Positions 17,009 to 24,165 of a stretch of DNA of 64,000 nucleotides are shown here, piece after piece. This stretch comes from JAIBJN01 sp963775505 (lineage in GTDB: Bacteria; Actinomycetota; Thermoleophilia; Gaiellales; Gaiellaceae): positions 248,001 through 312,000 of the forward strand of contig CAVZIL010000001.1 in NCBI GenBank assembly GCA_963775505.1, in the 5' to 3' direction. Positions within the stretch are counted from its first letter, which is position 1, and every line of letters begins with the position of its first letter. The position numbers were made by a program, and so were the translations under genes. Below the pieces are notes generated by a model. The model saw only the letters and a list, made by a program, of their open reading frames with translations, did not search any database and was not told the origin of the DNA.

Positions 17009-17733
17009 CTATAGACGGCCCCTTACCGCGTCGATCCGGAGCGCCGGGACCCGGAGCACCGCCTCGAGCACGATCCCGGGGCCCATCTTCGAGCCCCCCT
17101 CGGTGCGGTCGGAGAAGCGGATGGGGACTTCCTCCACGGTGAAGCCCGCGCGGAGGGCGCGGTAGACGGTCTCGATCTGGAAGGCGTAGCCGCGCGACTC
17201 GATGCTGGCCGGCCGGATCGTCTCCAGCACCTCGCGGCGGTAGACCTTGAAGCCCGAGGTCGTGTCCCGCACCGGGATGCCCAGCAGCGCTCGCGCGTAC
17301 AGGGATCCTCCCCTGCTGACGAGCCGTCGCAGCGCCCCCCAGTTCTCGGTGGCGCCCCCGAGACGTAGCGCGACCCGACCGCGACGTCCGCCCGCGAGAC
17401 TGCGGAGACGAGCCGCGGCAGGTCGTTCGGGTCGTGGGAGAAGTCGCAGTCCATCGTCGCCACCAGCTCGGCGCCTGCCGCGAGGGCCCGCTCGAAGCCG
17501 GCGACGTACGCGGGGCCGAGGCCCTCCTTCTTCTCGCGGTGGAGGACGTCCAGGAAGTCGAGCTCGCGCGCGAGCCGGTCGGCGAGCCGACCCGTCCCGT
17601 CCGGCGAGGCGTCGTCGATGACGAGGATGCGTCCGTCCGGCCCGAGACCGGCGAGGACCTCGCCGAGCGCGTGCACCAGCGGCTCGAGGTTCTCGCGCTC
17701 GTCGTAGGTGGGGACGCAGACGACCAGCCGCAC
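17009..17733 (-). pseudogene. Family 2 glycosyltransferase (polyprenol-phosphate mannosyltransferase type), one frame break
   Basis: Related to polyprenol monophosphomannose synthases, which load a sugar from GDP-mannose onto a lipid carrier. It begins RLVVCVPTYDERENLEPL, with the metal-binding TMDCDFSHDP near residue 95 and VAVGSRYVSG. The frame then breaks, and the conserved RDTTSGFKVYRREVLETI and FSDRTEGGSKMG follow in another frame to the stop at 17009. The break lies at a run of five C on the plus strand (17355-17359). One more base there restores a continuous YVSGGATENWGALRRLVS, typical of the family. This is probably a homopolymer error. GTG start at 17733, 18 bases from divergent polX. 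Confidence 0.82.
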
Positions 17734-17751
17734 GCGCGTATCATCGCCGCC

Positions 17752-19474
17752 GTGCCCGCGAAGCTGCCGACCAACGCCGAGCTGGCCGAGCGCTTCGAGC
17801 TGCTCGCCGACATGCTGGAGCTCGACGGCGCGGACGCCTTCCGCCTCGCCGCCTACCGGCGTGCCGCGGCCCGCATCCGCGATTCGGCGGTTCCGGTGGC
17901 ACAGCTCGCGCTCGACGGAAAGGCGACGCGGCTCTCCGGAATCGGCTCCACGATCGAGGGCAAGATCGTCGAGGTCGTCGAGACCGGCGACATGAACGCG
18001 CTCGCCAAGCTCCGGGCCAAGCTGCCACCGGGGCTCGTCGAGGTCATGCACGTTCCGGGGCTCGGCCCGAAGACGGCGCGGAAGCTCTGGTCGGAGCTCG
18101 GCGTCGAGTCGCTGGACGACCTGCGGACGGCGGCCGAGCAGGAGCGCCTGCGGGCTCTGCCCGGCCTCGGCGCGAAGACCGAGGAGAAGGTGCTGAAGTC
18201 GCTCGCGGCTCCCCCGAAGGCCACGGCGGCGACCGGCCGCACGCTCCTCGGCAAGGCGCTCCCCGCGGTGCGGCGCGCCGTGGCGGAGATCGAGGCGAGC
18301 GGCCTCGCCGACCGCGTCTCCGAGGCCGGCAGCGTCCGCCGCCGCGCCGAGACGACGAAGGATCTCGACCTGATCGCGACGGCAACCGACCCCGCGGCCC
18401 TGACCGCGTTCTTCACCGAGCGGGAGTGGGTGGCCGAGATCGTCGCCCTCGGGCGGCACGAAGGCGACCGTGGTCTCTCACGAGGGCTTCCGCTTCGACC
18501 TCCGCGTCGTGCCGCCCGAGTGCTACGGGAACCTGCTCCAGCACTTCACCGGCTCGAAGGACCACAACGTCGCCCTGCGCGAGGACGCCGTCCGCCGCGG
18601 CCTCTCCGTCAGCGAGTACGGCGTCCTCGACGTCGAGAGCGGCGAGACGTTCCAGGCCGCCGACGAGGAGGCGGTCTACGCCCACCTCGGCTACGCCTGG
18701 ATCCCGCCGGAGCTCCGCGAGAACCGGGGCGAGCTCGAGGCGGCGCGCGACGGCGGGCTGCCCCGGCTCGTCGAGCTCGCCGATCTCCTGGGCGACCTGC
18801 ACATGCACACGGACTGGTCGGACGGGCGCGGGACGCTCGAGGAGATGGTGCTGGCGGCGAAGGAGCGCGGCCACCGCTACGTCGCCATCTGCGACCATGC
18901 GCGGCGCCTCCGCGACGGCAGGCTCGAGGCGCAGAGCGAGGCGATCGCCGAGCTGGACGGGCGGGTGTCAGGCATCCGAATCCTCTCCGGGATCGAGGTG
19001 GACATCCGCGCCGACGGCAGCCTCGACATGGACGACGACGCGCTGGCCGGGCGCGACTGGGTAATGGCGTCCATCCATTCGGGGTTCGATGGGACCCGCG
19101 AGCGCCTCACCGAGCGGCTCGTCGCCGCGATGGAGCACCCGCACGTGGACTGCATCGGACACCCCACGGGGCGGAAGATCAACCGGCGGCCTCCCTACGA
19201 GCTCGACTTCGAGCGTGTCTGCGAGGTGGCGGTGGCGACGGGCACATTCCTCGAGATCAACGCGCAGCCGGACCGGCTCGACCTCACCGACACGCTCGCG
19301 CGGGCGGCGGCGGAAGCGGGCGTGCGCATCGTCGTCTCGACCGACGCCCACCGTCTGGACGAGCTCGACAACCTCGAGCTCGGGGTGGCACAGGCCCGGC
19401 GGGGCTGGCTCACCGCCGACCGCGTGCTCAACACCCGCTCGTGGGCCGACGTGAGGAAGCTGATGAAGAAGTGA
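17752..19474 (+). pseudogene. polX: DNA polymerase X family protein (POLXc-PHP), one frame break
   Basis: Bacterial PolX combines a small repair polymerase with a PHP-type 3'-5' exonuclease. Frame 1 from GTG 17752 gives the helix-hairpin-helix part (HVPGLGPKTARKLW, LPGLGAKTEEKVL) and the nucleotidyltransferase EAGSVRRRAETTKDLDLI with its catalytic Asp pair. At about 18454 the frame moves +1 to TKATVVSHEGFRFDLRVV, which contains the third catalytic Asp. The PHP domain then follows (DLHMHTDWSDG, ICDHA, STDAHR). Adding CG at GGGCGGCACG joins the two parts. About 574 residues when joined, the usual length. The TGA overlaps the GTG of the decarboxylase gene. Confidence 0.88.
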
Positions 19475-20778
19475 GCGACTTCCGCGCAGATGCGGCGGCC
19501 GCCTCCGAGTGGGTCGCCCGCTATCTGGAGGGCGTGCGCGAGCTGCCGGTCCTCTCGCAGGTCGAGCCCGGGCAGATCAAGGCGGCGCTCCCGGACGCTC
19601 CTCCGGACCGGCCGGAGCCGTTCGCCGCCGTCCTCCGCGACCTCGACGAGATCCTGCTGCCCGGGATCACGCACTGGAACCACCCGCGCTTCTTCGCCTA
19701 CTTCGCCGTCTCCGGCAGCGAGCCGGGAATCCTGGCGGAGCTCCTCACGGCGGCGCTGAACGTCAACGCGATGCTCTGGCGCACGTCGCCGGCCGCCACC
19801 GAGCTCGAGGAGGTCGCGGTCGACTGGCTCCGGCAGCTCGTGGGGCTTCCGGAGGGGTTGCACGGCCATATCGAGGACACCGCTTCCACCTCGACTCTCG
19901 CGGCGCTCGCCGCGGCGCGGCACCTCCGGCCGGGAGGCGCCGTCCTCTGCTCGGAGCACGCGCACTCCTCGGTGGACAAGGCGGCGCGGCTCCTCGAGCT
20001 GCCGCTCGTGAAGATCGGAGGCGACGCCGAGTTCCGGATGCGGCCGGAGGCACTCGCCGAGGCGTTGCGGGAGCAGGAGGCTGCGGCGGTCGTCGCCACG
20101 GTCGGGACGACGTCCAGCACCTCGGTCGACCCGGTCGAGGAGATCGCGTCGCTCTGCGCCGAGGCCGGCGCCTGGCTTCACGTCGATGCCGCCTACGCCG
20201 GCCCGGCCATGGTCTGCGAGGAGAACCGCTGGGCGTTCGCCGGCGTCGAGCGAGCCGACTCGCTCGTCGTCAACCCGCACAAGTGGCTGTTCACGCCCAT
20301 CGACTGCTCCGTGCTCTACACGAGGCGCCCCGACGTCCTCCGCGCTGCGTTCAGCATCCTCCCGGAGTACCTGCGGACGAGCGACGAGGACGTCACGAAC
20401 CTGATGGACTACGGCCCCGCGCTCGGCCGTCGCTTCCGCTCGCTGAAGCTCTGGGCGGTGATCCGCTGCCACGGCCGCGAAGGGCTGCAGGCGCTCATCC
20501 GGGAGCACATGCGCCTGGCGCGGCTCTTCGCAGGCTGGGTCGAGAAGGCGCCGGGCTGGGAGGTCGTCGCCCCGGTGCCGTTCTCCGTCGTCTGCTTCCG
20601 CCGCGAGGGCTCGGACGAGGAGAACGCAGCGCTCCTGGAGCGCGTGAACGCGACCGGCGAGGCCTACCTCTCGCACACCGTCCTCGACGGCCGCTACGTC
20701 CTCCGCCTGGCCGTCGGCAACCACCGGACGACGGAGGACGACGTTCGGCGGGCCTGGGAGCTCCTACAGCAGGCGTAG
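19471..20778 (+). CDS. PLP-dependent group II decarboxylase (aromatic L-amino acid type)
   Basis: A 435-residue pyridoxal-phosphate enzyme. HWNHPRFFAYFAVSGSEPGI, EDTASTSTLAALAAARH and HVDAAYAGPAMVCEE match the aromatic L-amino acid/tyrosine decarboxylase branch. The Schiff-base Lys271 lies in NPHKWLFTPIDCSVLY. Substrates in this branch include DOPA, tryptophan, phenylalanine and tyrosine; the exact one cannot be told from sequence. GTG 19471 overlaps the polX TGA (GTGA), so translation is coupled to a DNA repair gene with no obvious functional link. It overlaps convergent otsB by 15 bases. Confidence 0.88.
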   Translation: MSDFRADAAAASEWVARYLEGVRELPVLSQVEPGQIKAALPDAPPDRPEPFAAVLRDLDEILLPGITHWNHPRFFAYFAVSGSEPGILAELLTAALNVNAMLWRTSPAATELEEVAVDWLRQLVGLPEGLHGHIEDTASTSTLAALAAARHLRPGGAVLCSEHAHSSVDKAARLLELPLVKIGGDAEFRMRPEALAEALREQEAAAVVATVGTTSSTSVDPVEEIASLCAEAGAWLHVDAAYAGPAMVCEENRWAFAGVERADSLVVNPHKWLFTPIDCSVLYTRRPDVLRAAFSILPEYLRTSDEDVTNLMDYGPALGRRFRSLKLWAVIRCHGREGLQALIREHMRLARLFAGWVEKAPGWEVVAPVPFSVVCFRREGSDEENAALLERVNATGEAYLSHTVLDGRYVLRLAVGNHRTTEDDVRRAWELLQQA

Positions 20779-21483
20779 GAGCTCGGCCATCTCCTCCGGG
20801 CCGCCGACGACGAGGTCGGCGGCCTCCTGGAGCTCGCCCGGGCCTTCTTCCGAGGCGACCGCGACGCAGACCGCGTGCTCGAGTCCGGCGTCTCTGAGGC
20901 CGGCGAAGCCGTCCAGGTCGGTCGTGTCGTCGCCCGCGTACAGGCCGAGCCGGGCGCCCGACCGGTCGAGGAGCGTCCGCACGGCCGTGCCCTTGTTGGC
21001 CTCGACGGGCGGTCGGATCTCCAGGACCTTTCGGCCCCAGCGGGCGTCGAGGCCCTCGTCCCGAGCCTGCCCGGCGACCCGTTCCAGCTCCGCGCGGGCC
21101 GCGGCTTCGTCCTCGGCCTCGCGGTAGTGGTACGTGAGGGAGAGCGTCTTGTCCTCGACCGGGAGCCCGACGGCGTCGCGGAAGTCGGCCAGCTCGCCGG
21201 CGAGCTCGTGGGCGCGGGGATCGAGCTCGAGGCCGTGGTTTCCGACGACCTCGATTCCGTCGATCCCGACGAGCCGGCGGGCGTCCTGCCCCGATCGGCC
21301 GCTGACGCAGGCGACGAGGAGGTAGCGGCCGGCGAGCCGGGCCAGCTCGGCGCGGGTCTCCTCGGGCACCGCAGCCAGCTCGGGTCGCGAGACGATCGGA
21401 GCGAGCGTGCCGTCGACGTCGAGGACGAGCGCGCTCCGCTCCGGAGCGCGCTGGAGGGGGGCGAGGAGCTCCACGGCCTCCAT
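20764..21483 (-). CDS. otsB: Trehalose-6-phosphate phosphatase
   Basis: A 239-residue HAD-type phosphatase that removes phosphate from trehalose-6-phosphate in the OtsA-OtsB route to the osmolyte trehalose. Motif I is LVLDVDGTLAPI with D22 and D24, VSGRSG is motif II, VVGNHGLE is the OtsB-specific loop, and GLYAGDDTTDLDGFAGL is motif IV. The KVLEIRPPVEANKGTAV stretch is also characteristic. OtsA is not in the window. ATG 21483 is clear because the long open frame further upstream is antisense to other genes. Confidence 0.9.
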   Translation of the reverse strand: MEAVELLAPLQRAPERSALVLDVDGTLAPIVSRPELAAVPEETRAELARLAGRYLLVACVSGRSGQDARRLVGIDGIEVVGNHGLELDPRAHELAGELADFRDAVGLPVEDKTLSLTYHYREAEDEAAARAELERVAGQARDEGLDARWGRKVLEIRPPVEANKGTAVRTLLDRSGARLGLYAGDDTTDLDGFAGLRDAGLEHAVCVAVASEEGPGELQEAADLVVGGPEEMAELLRLL

Positions 21484-21504
21484 GGGCCCGCCTAGGATAC
21501 GGCC

Positions 21505-21870
21505 GTGCCGCCGACCCGCACGCTTCTGCTGCTCGCGGTCGTCGGCGTCGCCTCCGGCTTCCTGAGCGCCCTCTTCGGGGTCGGTGGGGGCATCATCGTC
21601 GTGCCCGGGCTCGTGCTGCTGCTCCGGTTCGACTCGAAGTCGGCGACGGCCACCTCGCTCGCCGCGATCGGGATCACGGCGCTCGCCGGGACGTTCTCCT
21701 TCACGCTCTTCGACCACGTCCATTGGGACTCGGCCGCCCTCGTCGGCCTCCCCGCGCTGGCCGGCTCGATCGCGGGCGTGCGCCTCCAGAAGCTCGTCTC
21801 GTCGACGGCGCTCACGCGTCTGTTCGCCCTCTTCGTCGTGATCGTCGCTCTCGTCCTCTTCCTCGAATGA
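21505..21870 (+). CDS. Half-size TauE/SafE permease, first half
   Basis: A 121-residue membrane protein with four hydrophobic segments and the glycine-rich signature GFLSALFGVGGGIIVVPGLVL near its N-terminus, the hallmark of the TauE/SafE sulfite/organosulfonate exporter family. Full members are about 250 residues and consist of two such repeats. Here the repeat is a separate gene ending at LVLFLE, and its TGA overlaps the ATG of the second half (ATGA). The two proteins probably form a heterodimer that replaces the usual fused form. Substrate not predictable; sulfite, sulfoacetate or another small anion are candidates. Start GTG 21505. Confidence 0.82.
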   Translation: MPPTRTLLLLAVVGVASGFLSALFGVGGGIIVVPGLVLLLRFDSKSATATSLAAIGITALAGTFSFTLFDHVHWDSAALVGLPALAGSIAGVRLQKLVSSTALTRLFALFVVIVALVLFLE

Positions 21871-22241
21871 GCACGACGACGGTCGTCCTTGCCCTCGCGC
21901 TCGGCTTCGGCGCCGGCGCGCTGTCCGGCCTCTTCGGCGTCGGCGGCGGCATCCTCTTCGTGCCGACGCTCGCTCTCGTCGTCGGGCTGAGCCAGCTCGA
22001 CGCCCAGGCGACGTCGCTCGCGGCGATGATCCCGGTCGTCGCCTTCGGCGCCTGGCAGCAGAACCGGGCCGGGAACGTCCGCTGGAAGGCCGGCCTGGCG
22101 GTGGGCGCGGCGTCGATCCTCGGGGTGGTGGGCGGCGCAGCGCTGGCGACCTCGCTGGACGAGGACCTGCTCCGGAACCTGTTCGCGGTCTTCCTGCTCT
22201 TCGTCGCCGCGCAGCTCCTCTGGTCGACGCGCGGCCACTGA
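21867..22241 (+). CDS. Half-size TauE/SafE permease, second half
   Basis: A 124-residue paralogue of the preceding gene with the same signature, GALSGLFGVGGGILFVPTLAL, and four hydrophobic segments ending at QLLWSTRGH. Start ATG 21867 inside the stop of the first half. Because each product carries one copy of the repeat, they look like the N- and C-terminal halves of one exporter encoded separately, not as two independent full transporters. No frame error seems responsible: both ends have proper starts and stops, and neither reading frame runs on in register with the other. Confidence 0.82.
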   Translation: MSTTTVVLALALGFGAGALSGLFGVGGGILFVPTLALVVGLSQLDAQATSLAAMIPVVAFGAWQQNRAGNVRWKAGLAVGAASILGVVGGAALATSLDEDLLRNLFAVFLLFVAAQLLWSTRGH

Positions 22242-22278
22242 CCCTCTTCACCGGCCGTTCGTGGCCGATAATCTCCTG

Positions 22279-23682
22279 ATGGTGAGCCACCGCGTCGTCC
22301 AAGCGGCGTTCGTCGCCCTCGCGGTCCTCGTGCTCGGCGCGTCGGCCGCGGCGCAGAACGCACCCAGCTCGTCCGCGAGCGCGTTCGCCGTCCGCGTCGT
22401 CCTGCCGAACGGGGACGTCGCTTCCTCGGCGGGCGTCTCGGCCCCGCCGCGAGCGAGCGCGACGCTCGACGGCTGGAGCTACGCCGACGGTGCGGTCGTC
22501 TACGGCTGGAGCTCGACGGCGGCCCGCGCGGGAGCGAGCGCGGGGAGCTCGACCGCCGCCGGCAGCTCCTCGGTGAGGGCCGTATCCCTCTTCGGCGGCG
22601 AGGTGACGGTGGACGGCGTGTTCGTGAAGGGCAGCGCCCATGCCTCCGGGACCGGAGCGAACGGTGACCTCGCGGACTCCTCCCTCTCGAACCTCGTCGT
22701 CCTCGGCGAGTCGGTGCGAGCCGGCCAGAACACGCGCGTCCCACTGGGCGACTGGGGCTATGCGATCACGCTGGAGAAGGCCGTCGTGCGCAGCCGCGGG
22801 GCCCGCCGCGGGTACAGGGGCTTCGTGACGGGTCTCCACGTTGTCCTGACGGCGCCCCACGGCGGCCTGCCCGCCGGAACGGAGATCATGATCGGCTACG
22901 CGGAGGCGGCAGCGAGCGCGCCCAAGCCGAAGCCGGCGCCTCCGCCGCCGTCGGAGCCCGACGACGGTCCTCCCAGGGAGCCGCTGCCGCCGTCCACGCC
23001 GCAGGTGCCCTCGACGGTGCAGACACCTCCGCCCGACGTCGAGCCCGAGCTGACGGCGGCCGGCTACGTGTTCCCGATCTACGGGCCCGCGACGACGACG
23101 GACAGCTTCGGCGCCCCGCGCACGACCACCTGGCACCACGGCGTCGACATCTTCGCCCCGCTGGGCGCCCCGGTGCTGGCGGTCGCCGACGGGACGCTGT
23201 TCAACGTCGGCTGGAACGACGTGGGCGGCAATCGCCTCTGGGTCCGCGACGGCGCCGGCAACGAGTTCTACTACGCCCACCTCTCCGCATACTCGCCTCT
23301 CGCCCGGGAGGGCGCCGCGGTGAGAGCGGGCGACGTGATCGGGTTCGTCGGCACGACGGGCGACGCCGTGGGGACGCCTCCCCACCTCCATTTCGAGATC
23401 CACCCGCGCGAGCTGCTCTGGATGGGCTACGACGGCGCCATCGACCCCTACCCGTACCTGATGGCGTGGCTCCGTCTCGACGACCTCGCGTTCGGCTCGT
23501 GGTCGCCGGAGCCCGGCCGGGCGCCCAAGGTCGGCGCCGTCCTCCTCCAGGCCGAGGACATCTCGACCCTCTCCGGCCTCCGCGACGAGACGCTCGCGTC
23601 GTACCTCGTCGTCCCGACCCTCTTCGGCGAGGGCGAGCCCGGCCCGGAGATCGTCGGCGCCGAGCCCGGCTTCGGCGGCTAG
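22279..23682 (+). CDS. Secreted M23-family (LytM-type) peptidase
   Basis: A 467-residue exported protein with an N-terminal signal peptide (VQAAFVALAVLVLGASAAAQ). About 190 residues of an uncharacterised serine- and alanine-rich domain follow, then a proline-rich linker (about 215-255) and an M23 zinc metallopeptidase domain. The catalytic ligands are in WHHGVDIFAPLGAPVLAVAD (HxxxD) and GTPPHLHFEIHP (HxH). Such enzymes cut peptidoglycan cross-links or regulate other amidases. ATG 22279 puts the signal peptide at the N-terminus; GTG 22261 is six codons upstream. Followed by a strong hairpin. Confidence 0.88.
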   Translation: MVSHRVVQAAFVALAVLVLGASAAAQNAPSSSASAFAVRVVLPNGDVASSAGVSAPPRASATLDGWSYADGAVVYGWSSTAARAGASAGSSTAAGSSSVRAVSLFGGEVTVDGVFVKGSAHASGTGANGDLADSSLSNLVVLGESVRAGQNTRVPLGDWGYAITLEKAVVRSRGARRGYRGFVTGLHVVLTAPHGGLPAGTEIMIGYAEAAASAPKPKPAPPPPSEPDDGPPREPLPPSTPQVPSTVQTPPPDVEPELTAAGYVFPIYGPATTTDSFGAPRTTTWHHGVDIFAPLGAPVLAVADGTLFNVGWNDVGGNRLWVRDGAGNEFYYAHLSAYSPLAREGAAVRAGDVIGFVGTTGDAVGTPPHLHFEIHPRELLWMGYDGAIDPYPYLMAWLRLDDLAFGSWSPEPGRAPKVGAVLLQAEDISTLSGLRDETLASYLVVPTLFGEGEPGPEIVGAEPGFGG

Positions 23683-23697
23683 CCGAGCAGAACGCCG

Positions 23698-23720
23698 GGG
23701 CCGCTTCCGACGAGCGGCCC
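23698..23720. terminator. Bidirectional hairpin between convergent genes
   Basis: GGGCCGCT, seven bases, AGCGGCCC: a perfect 8-bp GC-rich stem in the 43-base gap between the M23 peptidase gene and the minus-strand small protein gene. The lack of a U-tract is usual for high-GC actinobacteria. Position between two converging stops makes a shared terminator the best reading. Confidence 0.6.
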
Positions 23721-23725
23721 AGCGC

Positions 23726-24130
23726 CTACTGCTCGTTCGTCTGGTACTCGAAGGGCTGCTCGGGGCCGAGGACCTTGTCCTTCAGCCACTTGCGCGTCTG
23801 CGGGCCCGTGGCCGGGTTGAAGAGCACGCCCAGCGTGATCCCCGTCAGAAGGAGGAACGCGTTGCGCTTCGTGTGCGAGTCCTTGCCCTGGGCGCGCGTG
23901 CCGGCCAGGCGGAGCTCCTCGACGGCCTTCTTGAGCTCGTCCTGGATGTCCTTGTCCTTGGCGACCCGGCTCGCCACGGCCTGGGGGCCGCGGCCGCCGA
24001 TCAGCTCGTCGTAGATCGTCCGCGCCGAGGCGTAGGCGTTCTTCACGTGCTCGTGCAGCTCGTCGTCCTTCGCGATGCGGTCGACATACGGCCGGGCCGA
24101 GTCGACTGCGCCATAGACCTTGTCCTTCAT
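23726..24130 (-). CDS. Small YtxH-like membrane-associated protein
   Basis: A 134-residue protein with a charged, helical N-terminal half (DSARPYVDRIAKDDELHEHV, AVEELRLAGT), one short hydrophobic helix near residues 92-106 (FLLLTGITLGVLFNPATGP) and a charged tail. The GxxxGxLFxPxTG-like pattern next to the hydrophobic helix resembles YtxH-type stress proteins. No enzyme motif is present. It lies 35 bases downstream of lon on the same strand and is probably co-transcribed with hsp20 and lon, which suggests an envelope or stress role. Function unknown. Confidence 0.65.
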   Translation of the reverse strand: MKDKVYGAVDSARPYVDRIAKDDELHEHVKNAYASARTIYDELIGGRGPQAVASRVAKDKDIQDELKKAVEELRLAGTRAQGKDSHTKRNAFLLLTGITLGVLFNPATGPQTRKWLKDKVLGPEQPFEYQTNEQ

Positions 24131-24165
24131 CGTCGTCCTTTCGTTGTCGTCAGCGACGAGATTAT

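Noticed and set aside
21505..22241. TauE halves as one frame-shifted gene
   Set aside because: Both halves have a complete start or stop in an ATGA overlap, and no CG-type or homopolymer repair fuses them without losing the second N-terminus.
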